From positions 14,620,059 to 14,684,058 of the forward strand of contig CM055092.1 of assembly GCA_029204225.1 (NCBI GenBank): a stretch of DNA of 64,000 bases, read 5' to 3'. The notes under the pieces are model-generated. The model did not search any database, was not told where the DNA came from, and saw nothing but the letters and a program-made list of their open reading frames with translations. How positions within the stretch are numbered: position 1 is the stretch's first letter; each line of letters starts with the position of its first letter. Below are positions 47,640-59,513 of the stretch, piece after piece. Both the position numbers and the translations under genes were made by a program. This DNA comes from Diphasiastrum complanatum. Its lineage: Eukaryota; Streptophyta; Lycopodiopsida; Lycopodiales; Lycopodiaceae.

Positions 47640-47910
47640 TATTCGGACGGCCCATCATCCTCTATGTTCGTGCGCCACGACAACAACAGATTGGTAATTC
47701 GGATTGGTCCTGGTTTGATGGCAAGCAAAAACAAAGCGACATGAATGAGGGTGAGGAATCTTATGAGGAAAGTCGGACGACGGTGAATGTTGTTGCTGCC
47801 AAGGCTGCTTACGCAAAAAGGCAAAAAGCTGATGCTATTGCTGAGCAAAGAGCTCTTTTTTCTCCAAAAAGGAAAAAAGAAAGAGAGATCTTGGATAGTC
47901 TAGTAGAGGT
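47640..47910 (+). other. Exon-like open frame, unidentified
   Basis: A frame open from about 47640 (FGRPIILYVRAPRQQQIGN, then SDWSWFDGKQKQSD, then a Lys/Glu/Ala-rich part SPKRKKEREILDSLVE) ends exactly at a consensus donor GAG|GTAAGA at 47910. It looks like a real or relic exon, but I do not recognise the family and found no partner exon. Confidence 0.3.
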
Positions 47911-48107
47911 AAGAATTACGTGGAAGAGGAGAAACAGTTGCTTCCAGATCAAGGTGTCTAATTTTGGATTGAGAGAGCGAGCAAGCGAGCGAGCGAGCGT
48001 GCAAAAGAGAGAGAGAATGTGGAAAGAGAGTGCGCGCCATCAATACGGGAGAGCGCGAGGGAGTCTCACCGAGCGAAAAAAAATCGGACGAAGGTCAATT
48101 ACGTCAA

Positions 48108-48229
48108 GTAATGGCCGATTGGTCGGGCCATTACCATAAATAATTTGGTCCCCAGGCAGCTCGTGGCCTCCGCCACTTGCTGCTCGGGTCCCAAATTATT
48201 TATGGTAATGCCCTCCCAATGGCCATTAC
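48108..48229. mobile_element. Fold-back hairpin element
   Basis: The left arm at 48108-48153 (GTAATGGCCGATTGG...) pairs with the right arm at 48186-48229 (...CCCAATGGCCATTAC) across a ~32-bp loop. The arms are mostly complementary, including CCATTACCATAAATAATTTGG. It is probably a small fold-back MITE. TACGT-like flanks on both sides are suggestive but not a clean target duplication. Confidence 0.65.
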
Positions 48230-48610
48230 CTAATACGTAGTTAACGTTCGACTGATCTTTGGGCTGTTTTGGGTTGTTTTGGACCAGTTATTCGTGATGC
48301 GAAGGTGGGCTACCGGTTGCTACTCTCCGAGCCGCTGGAGCGGCGAGGGTGGCTACAACACGTAGCCTACCGTTGGATCATGAATACCAGACATAGCAGT
48401 TGTGATCCAACGGTGCAAATTAAAGACGTTTCAAAATCTTTGTTATGATCAAAATCTATCTTCCTAGTCAACCAGATGATGCCATGTGTCCGATATGACC
48501 CCTCACAAATGCTATGGGCTTATATTATGCAAAATAATATATAGGGTATCTTTTTTGTCTCAAGGCTCGTTTCGCTTGGCGTTTTATCTAAAAAAAGGTT
48601 TTGAATCTAA

Positions 48611-48614
<4 letters not shown>

Positions 48615-48659
<45 letters not shown>

Positions 48660-48805
48660 AAAGAAAGAGCGGAGAGAGAGCGCGAGAGAGCACGGGAGAG
48701 GGAGAGAGCTTAGCAGAGAGAGAGAGAGAGAGCGCGAGCGCGAGCGCGAGCTCAGCAGTGGGAGAGAGAGAGAGAGAGCGCGCGAGAGAGAGAGGGAGGG
48801 AGAGC
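48615..48805. repeat. (GA)n and GAGCGC-rich low-complexity DNA
   Basis: About 40 bp of perfect GA followed by interrupted GA with AAAGA and GCGCGA variants. Apparent Arg/Glu ORFs are artefacts of the repeat. Confidence 0.9.
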
Positions 48806-48849
48806 TTGGAGACAAATATTATACACCAGCTTTATTCATTTTCTGTTAA

Positions 48850-50889
48850 CATATTTGCAAAGCCGGGAAGCATGATCGAGAGCGTGTAGCAGTAGCTCGT
48901 GTGGAAAATCGCAAGCAAGCATGCCGGAACCTGTTTCGTCATCTTCCCAAACATGCGTTAGCAGATGCTGCCTCCAACCATTATTGACATGTAAGAAATT
49001 GCTTTTCGCTTATTCTGGCACTTAGTTTTCACTAGCGATCGGCTATCTAGTATCTAGTAAGCATTTTCAAGTCATTGGAGCGTATTTTTATATATCATCC
49101 TGCAATTCATGCACCCTACGTATTCGATGCTTCTAGGTTTTGGGGGCAGTGCGCCATAAATTTTCATACAGAAAATAGAACCATTTGTAATCATCTGACG
49201 GCATGGCGATGACCTTATGCAAACCAAACCTGTCAAATGGAGATATTAATCATCAGAATGAGCAGTCGCGATCTAGTATCAATCCTTGATTTAAGAAATT
49301 CTGTAATCAGCATCAACGTAACTCTTGCCTCATTCTACTTGACATTTTGGTTGTAATCTCTGTGCCTGAACTAAGCAGCTTCTTTCTTTGTAGATGCATT
49401 CGAGCCTGGGCGAGAGGCGAAGCTGTTGCTTGTGCAATTTTCTGCTTGCTCCTATCCCCTCTAATCCTCCAGGCCTTTGTCTTTAGCTATCACTTTATCT
49501 AACCACTACCATGAAGGATATGCATCTGTCAACAACTCAGACAGATACAAAAATCAGTTCGTCTCAACATATGCGAAATAGGGGCACTGACGATGAGATC
49601 GTTTGTCCATGTTTTTCATTCAAAAACTTCATTTTAAAGTTCTATTTCAATTCCAAGAGAAACTGGCTTCTTGTTTGGGGTTGCCGATTCTTTCCCGTTT
49701 TAAACCCACTTCGAGAAGGTGTTTCGAAAAGGTCCGCGAAAGATTAGCCTCCATCGAGATTTCGCTTGTAGAAGGCTGCTAGAAAACTCGTTGGCATCTG
49801 AGAAATGTGTGGAAAGCCGCCGCCGGCTGTTTGTGGGACAGTATGGACATCAGAAATTTAATCGTTGCCCTAGCAAACGTGCTACATATAGTGCGTTGGA
49901 TGATCTTGGAGGGTGCTGGGAGCTGGCTTCTAGTGAGAACACTTTCTCCTTTGATTGAGGGCTGTCGCTGAGGACGCCACTGCCTACACCAAAATCTGCT
50001 TGTGGGTTGCTGGTTCGTAGGTGTATGCTATCTCAGTGAGTCATACTGCAACTAGCAGAGAGTACTGTGTTGATTTCAGAGGGAACGACCTTGCTACTGA
50101 TAAGCTCTTGCCCGTTAGAGTTTTGCATCAATGGTGAAGAGTGAAAATAACTTTGGTTCGGTTGTTGCTTCCTTAGCACCATTTATTGTATAAAGAGTTA
50201 GGAGGTATCATAATTTTCCTTTTCCTGAGCAAGGCACTGCATGAATCGGTCTTGAAGCCAGATTCACCTTGCACAACACCGTGGAGGAAAAATCTTTTAT
50301 TTGCCTTTGTGTAAGGAATAGAGTGATTGCTGAAGCAGGTTCTTGGTGCAGTTTAAGAGATAGTAGATTTTAGACAATACAGTTGGGGTTTTTGTGTGTG
50401 GGTTCGCTGTGGATGGGCCAGAAAGTCAGGGGTTTGAGCAATTTGATTATCAAAATCTTCTCAATTTTGTGCTGGTTGCTCTCTTTGATCCTTGTTTAAG
50501 TTGATCAGGTTGGCTTAGCCCTGTTTCAATTGTTCAAGTTCTTCAGGGGTTTCAGGTTTTGGCGTTGTTTCTTAAGGTTTCAGAGCTTTCTGCTGCCATG
50601 ATCCCCTGTTAACACCTAAAGCAGAAGTTGGATGTCTTGGTAGTAGTATTGTGTGAGCAGAAGGACCTGTTCTGCAGCCGTTCAGTGTTTTAGTTTTGAG
50701 AGACAGCTGTTGAATTTCGACACAGATCTGTGGCTGCCTTTTCTCTGGTCTTCGGGCTTCCCAAGCAATCATTTTCGGCAGGTATTAGGGTGCATTTGGC
50801 TATGGGCAAGCTAGTCGCTGGTAGAGGCTACCTTGAGAAGTACTTCCCATTGTATTTAGAAGACTAGGGTATACCGTACTGACTGCAAC
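48850..50889. other. Intergenic DNA, no gene recognised
   Basis: Mixed-composition sequence with short ORFs only. It borders the palindromic left end of the copia element at 50890. Confidence 0.5.
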
Positions 50890-51003
50890 TGTAGGAAAGC
50901 AAGAGTGAAGTCACCAAGATCTAGTTATCAATCAATCTCCACAGAAAACAAGAGAGATTGATTGATAACTAGATCTTGGTGACTTGACTCTTGCTTTCCT
51001 ACA
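50890..51003. repeat. Inverted duplication of the LTR tail replacing the 5' LTR
   Basis: TGTAGGAAAGCAAGAGT through AAGAGAG is the reverse complement of the last ~67 bp of the LTR. It is followed at once by GATTGATTGATAACTAG to CTTTCCTACA, the last ~50 bp in direct orientation. The two copies share the AGAGAGATT junction. The first ~380 bp of the 5' LTR, including the promoter, are gone. Confidence 0.85.
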
Positions 51004-51718
51004 TGGTATCAGAGCTATCGGATCTGCAGCTAGCTTGTTTGTTGGCGCCCTACCAGAAGAGTAGCTTCTTTGCTTTTTGTTGTGAAATTTCAGCATCTTG
51101 CTGGTCTTTTCAAGTGGAGTTTGGATCAGCTTTTTTGTCTCTTTTCAGGTTGAAGGAGGGCGGCCATCAGAGATCTTGGAGGAGCAATTTTTGGCACCCA
51201 AAAATCAGAATCTCAAATCTGATTTTTATGCAACCAGTTTTCAGCAAGTTTTGTTTGGAGGAGGGCGCCCAAAAATCTACTACTGATTTTTTGTTGTGGT
51301 GTCTCCTTATCTTGCTGTTTTTGTTTTCAGGTGCTGCATTTGTGTAGGAGGGCGCCCAAAATTCAGCAAACCCTATTCAGGGTTAGGTCAACTTGTGGCT
51401 GGAAATTTGCAGATTCTCAGTAAGTACTAGGGCGCTTTCAACAGCCCTATTGGAGTGTGTGTTGATCACACTATTTGGCTTCCTAATTGGGTTTTGGTGT
51501 AGGCTTCAATCGAAGCTAACCTAATTTTCAAGACGCTGGTTTTTTTTGTGCAAAAAGATAGCCATCTATCCATTATCTTTTGGGCACTTTGGTTGCAGAT
51601 TGAAAGACATCTTGTGCTCCTACTTTCAGCTCTTTGTTTGCTGCAAATTTTTGAGTAGATTTGGTTGTGGAAAGGCTCTCTTTCCTATGTACTACAAGTT
51701 GAAATTTTGTTGGAGGTA

Positions 51719-54700
51719 ATGGCTAAAGAATCGGAAGCTATCGGTTCTTTGTTTAGTGAAGATTGGTTGGATGGCACAAACTACTCCTTGTGGAGTTACA
51801 TGATGAAGAATCTTCTCACAGCGAAAGCTCTATGGGATTTGGTCAATGGTGATGAGGAAAGGCCTCCGTCTTTGGCACCTCCTACACCTCGTGGATCATC
51901 ATCGTCAACATCATCTTCTACATCTTCGGAAGAACAAAAGAAGTGGGATAGAAGGGATGCACAAGCACATTCTATGGTTGCTCTTGCTGTGAAAAGATCT
52001 ATCTTACCTCATATTAGGTCTTGTAAGACATCTAAAAGTGCGTGTGGGATACACTTTATACTATGTATAGAGTCAAAAATCCAGCAAGAGTGGTGTATCT
52101 TAGAAATCAGCTTTCTTTGTTGAAGATGCAAGAAGGGGATCAAGTGACCAATCACTTGATGAAGATCAAGGATCTTCGTGAGGAGGTTCTCAATATTGAT
52201 GAGATAATTGAGGATGCTCAATTTGTTTCCATTACTCTCAACTCATTACCTTCATCTTATCTTCCATTTGTTTCATCTTTGAGTTATCTCTCTTAGGGGA
52301 CAACAACTCTCCTTTGATGAACTTGTTGGGCTGCTTCTTCAAGAGGAGCAAACGAGGCAAAACTTTGCGGGTGACACTCAACAAGATCAAGCTTTCTTCA
52401 CAAAAGGCAAGGGCAAAGGCAAGTCAAAAGGAAAGGGGAATCCTCCTTCCAAGGATGAGCAAAAGCCCGTTGGAGGTCAAAATGTCAACACTCAAAAGAA
52501 GAAAGGGAAGTGCCATTATTGCAAAAGGTATGGGCACTTCATTAAGGATTGTAAGAAGAAGCTTGCGAAAGAGGAGAGTAAAGGAATTGATACTAGTGCT
52601 TCACTTGCTACTTTGGAGCAAGAGCTTGAAGCTAGTGGTGATTTCTTCAACCAAGACTATGCTTTTGTGTCTAATATTGCTTCTACTAGTACTACTACAT
52701 CTATGAGGAATTCAGATTCTGTTTTGCAAGTTGTTGATTTTCAGCCCATTGAATGAGTGATTGATAGTGGTGCTACTCGTCATGTGACTTTTCGTAAAGA
52801 AGCATTCAATAAATTAGTGAAAGTGCAAAATGGAAGTAAGGTACAATGTGCGGATGATGCATCTTATTCTATTCATGGAATTGGAATTGTAGCCATCATT
52901 TTGCCTAATGGTGAAGAAAAGTACATTAAGAATGTGCTTTATGTTCCGGGAATCAAAAAAAATCTTCTTTCGGTTTCAACTATGTTGAAGCAAGGACTAG
53001 TTGTTGAGTTCAAAGAAGATAAGTGTCTTGTCAAGGATCCCTAAAGATCACTCTTGATTATTGTTTCGGGAACAATGCATGCTAGCTTATTCATTATGGA
53101 TACCTATGAGCGACAAATTCCCTATGCATGTCTTGTTGCTTCTACATCACAATCATTGGAGTTGGCTGAATTGTGGCACGCAAGGTTTGGGCATTCAACT
53201 TTGCAAGTTTGAAGAAGCTGAAGACATTTAATATGGTAGAAGACATTTCTACTATTGAGCAGCCGGAAGGGCATGTATGCGAGGGGTGCATACTTGGAAA
53301 GTTTCAAAGGAAACCTTTCCCAATTGATGGAACTATAAGGGTTCTTGATAAATTTGATTTGGTTCATAGTGATGTTTGTGGTCCAATGAGGACCAAATCC
53401 ATTGGAAAGTGCATCTATTTTGTGACTTTTATTGATGACTTTTCCCGTTTTACATGGATCTATCCTATGAAGGCTAAATCGAAAGTTTTTCAACGTTTCA
53501 AAGATTTTCTAGCAATGGTGGAAAATAAGTTTGGCCATTCTTTGAAGACCCTATGCACTGATCGAGGAGGGGAATACAGTAAGAATACGTTTGGTGCATT
53601 TCTTCGAGAAAAGGGAATTCTACATCAAATGACAACTCCCTATACGCCTCAACAAATTGGTGTTGCCGAGCTAAAGAATCGCACACTTATGAAGATGGCC
53701 CGTTGCATGCTCAAAGCAAAGGGGCTGCCTCACAAGTTTTGGGCTGAAGCGGTTATAACGGCAGCATACATAAGCAATCGTTATCTTACTAAAGCATTGA
53801 AAGTATTAACTCCTTATGAAGTTTGGTATGGAAAGAAGCCTACAATCTCTCACTTTCGCATTTTTGGTTGTACGGCTTATGCTTTTGTTCCAAATAAACT
53901 TCATACAAAGCTTGAGGATAAAGGAGTTAAATGCATTTTTGTTGGCTATAGTAGTGAAAGCAAAGGCTATAGGCTGTTCAATTTGAGCACTAACAAAATT
54001 ATTGTTAGTCGTGATGTGCATTTTGATGAAAAGAATTCATTGGATGTGGCCCCAACTCATATCTTGAAGGGGGACAACTCACATAGTGTGAATGTTGAAG
54101 TTTTTCCAGATTTGGTACCATCTTCTATTGCTGGAGATAAGGGGCAGCAATCAACCAGTTTCGACCTGCCCAACACCTCATCAAGTTTAGAGCCTAATGT
54201 TCATCAAGAACCGCCCATTGTTGCTCATAATCAGGCTGCAGGAACTGTTGGACAGCAAGGACCAGTTTTGGAAGATCTTGGACAGCCAAGTGCGGTGTCG
54301 GAGGATCTTGGACAACAAATTGTAAGAAGAGTCATGGCTGTTGGACAGCCCAAAACAGTCCCACGGTGGCTGTTGTCGACTTTGCGGGACAACAAAGTAA
54401 GTTCATTTCATGATGGAAAGATACGTGCCTCTACAAAATCAGTGGACTATGCTGATTTTTCAGATTTTGCTCTTACATCTCATGGAGATGTTGCAGAAGA
54501 ACCTGTTTTCTATGAGCAAGCCAAGGGAGTAAAATGTTGGGAGGATGCAATGCAAGATGAGTATGACTCACTTATGAAGAACCAGATTTGGGTTCTTGTT
54601 GATCTTCCTCATGGGAAGAAGGCAATTGGTTCTAAATGGGTATACAAAATCAAGTATAAGGCAGATGGTACCATTGAAAGGTACAAGGCAAGGCTCGTTG

Positions 54701-56036
54701 CCAAAGGCTATGCTCAGCAAAAGGGGATTGATTATGAGGAGACTTTTTCTCCTACTGCTCGGATGACTACCATGAGGGTAGTAACCTCTTTGGCTGTCCA
54801 CTTTGGTTGGCGTTTGCATCAACTTGACATAAAGACAACAATTCTCAATGGTGATCTCAATGAGGAAGTGTACCTTCAACAACCTGCTGGTTTTTTGGTT
54901 GAAGGCCAAGAAGATAAAGTTTGTCTTCTCAAGAAGGCACTTTATGGACGGAAGCAAGCTCCGAGGATGTGGTATCAAAAGATACATGCCTGCTTTTGTG
55001 ATCGAGGGTTTACTAATAGTCCTAGCGAATCTACTCTTTATATCAAGCATACTTTAGATTATATCATCATTATTTTGCTTTATGTTGATGATATTATTAT
55101 TACGGGAAGTAATGAGCAACAGATTGATGCCGTAATACTTGATCTTGATATGGTTTTTGAAACCTCAGATTTAGGCCTATAGCACTTTTATCTTGGTCTT
55201 GAATTTGTACAAGAAGGGGTTGGAATTTTCATCTCTCAAAAATGCTACATTGGGCAGATTTTGAAACGGTTCAAGATGGAAGATTGCAAGCCGGTTGCTA
55301 CACCTATGGAGACAGGTCTGAAATTAAGTAGTCAAGGTGATGGTGAATTATTTGACACTACTTTATATTGTCAAGCTATTGGCTGTCTCATTTACCTATG
55401 TAATTCAAGACCGGACATTTCTTATAGTGTCTCACTCATGAGTCAATTCATGCATGCCCCGATGACATCACATTGGAAAGCATTGAAGAGGATCTTTCGA
55501 TATCTTCAAGGAACAAGAAGTCATGGACTGGTTTTTCTTGCTTGTGATGATGCATGTTTGGTTGGTTTTAGTGACTCGGATTGGGGTGGAGATCAAGACA
55601 CTAGACGCTCTACAAGTGGACATTGCTTTTTCTATGGAAATTCTGCAATTTCGTGGTCAAGTAAAAAGTAGCCCACTGTTGCTACTTCTTCTAGTGAGGC
55701 GGAATATAGAGCGATATTTTCAGCCACAACAGAGTGTTTAGGGCTGAGAAGACTACTTGTTGACATGAAGTTTGGCGAGCCCTCAGCCACTCTCATCTTG
55801 AGTGATAGTCAAAGTGCTATTGCCATTGCATGGAATCCTGTTTTTCATGTGAGGACGAAGCACATCGAGATCCATTAAATTTGTTCGGGAGAGACTTCAT
55901 GATGGCGACATCTTACTTGAATATTGTCCTACGAAGGATAATATTGCAGACCTCTTCACTAAGGCGTTGCCTAGAGTCAGATTTGAAGCTTTATGCAAAG
56001 TTTTAAATTTGATACCACGTGTTGGTTTTGTTACAT
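51719..56036 (+). pseudogene. Ty1/copia gag-pol, decayed
   Basis: Gag starts at 51719 (MAKESEAIGSLFSEDWLDGT), has a +2 insertion near 52035 and a shift near 52290, then a CCHC knuckle CHYCKRYGHFIKDC (about 52510). Protease follows (VIDSGATRH; the preceding Trp codon is TGA). Then GAG-pre-integrase (ELWHARFGH), integrase (FIDDFSRFTWIYP, TDRGGEYSKNTFG, MTTPYTPQQIGVAE), RT (KWVYKIKYKADGTIERYKAR, YVDDIIITG) and RNase H (FSDSDWGGDQDTRRSTSGHC, SSSEAEYRAI). There are stops at 53042, 55181, 55669 and 55876. The copia order PR-IN-RT-RH is intact, but no full polyprotein can be made. Confidence 0.93.
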
Positions 56037-56075
56037 AGTGAAGATTTCAGTTTTTGCATTGTCATTTAAGGAGAG

Positions 56076-56522
56076 TGTTAGAAATAAATGACTATGCTAA
56101 AGTTAATTCATAGGTTACTTTGACCCAAAAGGTCGAGATTTGTGTAACCATGGGTATTTAGTTATTTAGGCCATCTTAAGTTTGTCTTAAGTTCAGTTGG
56201 ACCCAATTTTGGTCATGTACTGACTCGTGGGTCCTTAGGGGTCTAATTTTGTTTAGGGGCCCTATCTTGACTTTTGGGTGCCCTACATTTAGTAAGTGGT
56301 TAACCTTAGGGTTTGGTGGCATTTGGTCACATCCAGGTAGAGTACTTAGATGCTCATTGTGTATTCCATTTTTACAGTTTGGCTATGCATTGCTCTCCAT
56401 TGCTTTTGTTGTTGTTTTTTCTCTCTCTCTCTTAGAGTTGGGCGCCCAGCCTCTTCTCTCTTGTTTTCTGTGGAGATTGATTGATAACTAGATCTTGGTG
56501 ACTTGACTCTTGCTTTCCTACA
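56076..56522 (+). mobile_element. Complete copia 3' LTR, 447 bp
   Basis: It starts TGTTAGAAATAAATGAC after the polypurine tract and ends CTTTCCTACA. It contains CATAGGTTACTTTGACCC near the start, CTCTCTCTCTCTTAGAGTTGGGCGCCC late, and the tail used in the 50890 palindrome. It is the reference copy for the LTR pieces at 1-65 and 921-1281. Confidence 0.9.
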
Positions 56523-56580
56523 ACAACTACTTGAAGAATACGGTGTACAGTACCGACTGCAACTACCTGAAGAAGATCTC

Positions 56581-57107
56581 TCACTTGGCAGAAAAGGAGC
56601 AGCGGTAGAGCTTTCAAAACAATTCCTACTACTGATCTTTTAGAGTTTTGGTGGGCATTTTGTTTAGGCAAGTTCTTTGGAATCTATTGCAAAAGGTTTA
56701 CAACGGCCGACGGCTCCATCGAGGTTAACAACATTCCGTGTGAAGAAAAATCAAAAAATATAAAAAAGATCTCAGTTCAGTTGGTGAGGTGATCCATCGC
56801 AAGGATCCCTTTGTACAGTTTTTTTCATGGCTTCGGACATCTCTCACTTGGCAGCAAAGGAGCAGCAGTAGAGCTTTCAAAACAATTCCTACTGTTGGTC
56901 TTTCAGAGTTTTAGTGGGCATTTTGTTTAGGCAAGTTCTTTGGAATCTATTGCAAAAGATTTACAATGGCTGAGGGCTCCATCGAGGTTAATGACATTCC
57001 GTTAGAAGAAAAATTAAAAAATATAAAAAAAATCTCAGTTCAGTTGGTGAGGTGGTCCATCAAACAAGGATCCCTTTGTATAGTTGTTTTCATGGCTTCG
57101 GACATCT
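56581..57107 (+). repeat. ~263-bp tandem duplication
   Basis: TCACTTGGCAG begins at 56581 and 56844, and the two copies are closely similar throughout. Copy 2 has an ATG frame reading MAEGSIEVNDIPLEEKLKNI. Copy 1 has ACG in that place. It may be the start of an unidentified retroelement gag, duplicated. Confidence 0.85.
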
Positions 57108-58619
57108 CTCGCCTTCGTCCTCTTAGTAATAAATGAATTGCTTCCTCTGTATGTCCTCCTCTAGATTCCCCTCCTCATTCACGTTAGGTTGTGCTTTTTG
57201 CTGATGCTTCCACGCTTGCCTCAACACCCTCTGTTCCTCCTTCGACTAGTTGTTCCCTTTGCATTGCTGCCCTCTCGCTTGGTTGTGAATCTCTTTCAAC
57301 CCTTGTTGCATTGCTTGGTTGTTTCTTCTCTCCTAGAGGAGGTCGTCACCAACGTTCTTGTCTTGCACTGCTTCAGTCGTCTCAAGATCGGCCTCCTCTC
57401 TCAGCACCTCATTTGTCCTCAGCTTCAGCCTGGTCTTGGATTTCTTCCCTTGACGTCCTTGACGCTTTTCACTTGGGCTTCCCTCGTCCAAGGCTCTACT
57501 TTCATATTCTCCTCGCTCTCCGTCGTGAAACTCAACTTGTTATGCGTCTTCCTCTTGATTGCTTGGCTATTGACCCCTGATAGGACATGCTTTCAAGTTA
57601 AGACAACAATGAGCAAAATTGCTCAGTGCAGCCAAAAATATGCTGCTGAAAAAGGCAGCAGCGACGTAGGGGCTTTGTTAGATTGATTACGTTGTTGTTT
57701 TTTGTGGATATGTCTTCAATATTGTTGTGAATGTGCTTAGGATTGTCATATACAATGTAAGTATGAACATGGCACAAACATTTATTGCAATATAAGCTAA
57801 TTAAGGATAGATTGATGGGCTGGTTGGAGGACTGTAGCTAGATGTTAATGGCTTGAAACTTTCTCAACTTTGTGAAGTGTTTCTTAGAAAAAGTGATAGA
57901 AGTTACCAAAGCTTGTAGTTTCACTTAGATGTAAGTCTTAACAGATTTTCCATTATCATGTTCCAAGCAATTCCTACTCCTTTCATACAAAAAGGTAATA
58001 GGTTCCATTTTCTGTGAGCGTTTGCAGGTTTTCCTGCTTGCTACCAAGGGTGACTCTGAATGAGTTTGTTGTTACAAATGAAAACCATGAAAGAAGATTC
58101 GTTTCATAAATCTGAGCTTGTAAGTGCCATTTTGTCTCTAGTTCTCTTACTCACGTGTTTTATATAAAAATTATCGTATTCTGTTTATGCTCGTGCTTGT
58201 CCCGTGTAAAAACTTCAAACATGGCTATGTTTAGAAAACCTGTGAGTTGACAAGTTGCTATAGAGAAGTCGTTTAAAGGTCATAAGGATTTGGTTCCTCA
58301 ATATTTTGCAAAATGTTGCTTAGCAAGCTTCCTTGTATGAACACACTGAGCAAAAATGTTATTACTTATGTTGGAATTTGGGACAAATTTTGTGATGACA
58401 CCCGTATCTTTCCATTTACATGCATTTATTATAGTTTGCTTTATCAACAACGTGATCAATTAGGCTTCTAGCTTTGAAGGGCTTTCAGATTATTTAGGTA
58501 ACAACTTAATTCATGTAGCAATTTATCAGAATTGAAAAACAAGATCATTTGAAGCTTGGTTTGAAGGAATTTGAGGAAAAGCTTTGTTGATGTAATTTTT
58601 CTACACTAGATTCAAATGG
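57108..58619. other. Intergenic DNA with one unassigned open frame
   Basis: A 129-codon frame at 57191-57580, rich in Ser, Leu and Cys, has no recognisable domain and may be chance. The remainder is AT-rich with nothing identified. Confidence 0.4.
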
Positions 58620-59010
58620 TGTAGCAGAAAAGGACAATATTATTGAGAGTGCCAACAACATATTGCACGGCAAGGGCCTATGCCAAAGATCCAACAACTG
58701 AACTATGGGAAGAAGAAAGCAATAAGGATGATTTTTTCTTTGTTGAATACATTAGCAACACAAAAATCAGATGGCTCACCAGACCACTACAAAGGATGGC
58801 TTGTTGCCAAGAGATACAAAAAGTTGGAATTGTCTATGAGGAGACATTTGCACAGGTAGTCAACTTCAATTCCATCCGAACAATCCTGTTGATAGCAACA
58901 GCCCAAGACATGGAGATCATATAGTTTGATTTGAAGATCACATTTCGATGGAGAGTTGCCAGAGGAGATTTTTATGGATCAGCCAGAGGGATACGGTCAT
59001 GAGAAGAAAT
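58620..59010 (+). pseudogene. Ty1/copia integrase/RT remnant
   Basis: NGVAEKDN, then a degenerate SANNILHGKGL, matches the end of a copia integrase core (NGVAERxNRTI). It is followed after a deletion by the RT N-terminal blocks VGIVYEETFAQVVNFNSI and ILLIATAQDMEII, and then a shifted QPEGYG-type end. It differs from the family at 50890 and is heavily mutated. Confidence 0.75.
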
Positions 59011-59513
59011 GTTCCACTCCCATCTCCAAGGAGCTCTCCAAACTCTGATGGCCGGTGTGAGGAATGATCCACCCAACCGTAGGTGCGCCCCTCTTGAGTC
59101 TCTCTGGTTGCTATTCTGAGCTTGGGACCATGCAGGGTGATAAGTCCTCATGGTTCCAAGAAATCCCCTACCCGCAATCAGTGCGTGACTTTGAGGTACC
59201 ACCCCCAAGCCCCATCAGGACCTGTGACACTAACGGTCACCCCAGCTAATTGACGGTTAGCTGCTCGTCCGGTAGAGGCACATCTACTGTTGACGACTAG
59301 GGTCCATGCGGTCATAACTCTGCCTATTGACATCCTTTCTGGCATTCACACCAGGTCACAACCTGTGATGCACCGGACCCAACCATCTCGGTTATTGGCC
59401 CTGGCCAATGTCGTGGCCCTCAGTCCCTAGTAACTGGTCTTGCCGAGATTGTGCTAGAACACGATTGGCGTCTAACAATCCTTCACTCTTCTGGCAAGTC
59501 ATCGATCCTGAAT
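59011..59513. other. Moderately GC-rich sequence, unidentified
   Basis: No domain is recognised in any frame. On the minus strand TGTTAGACGCC near 59475 could be an LTR start, but I found no partner. Confidence 0.3.

Larger units (their letters stand above)
50890..56522 (+). mobile_element. Ty1/copia element with palindromic 5' end
   Basis: Order: inverted LTR tail (50890-50956), direct LTR tail (about 50954-51003), primer-binding site TGGTATCAGAGC (51004-51015), leader, gag-pol (51719-56036), polypurine tract AAGGAGAG and a complete 447-bp 3' LTR (56076-56522). The 5 bp next to the ends are GCAAC (left) and ACAAC (right), possibly a decayed 5-bp target duplication. Multiple stops and frameshifts make it non-autonomous. 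It belongs to the same family as the pieces at 1-1281. Confidence 0.9.

Noticed and set aside
57189-57686. Overlapping 165- and 129-codon frames as a gene
   Set aside because: Ser/Leu/Cys-rich with no recognisable domain, two overlapping frames of similar length, no splice or promoter context.
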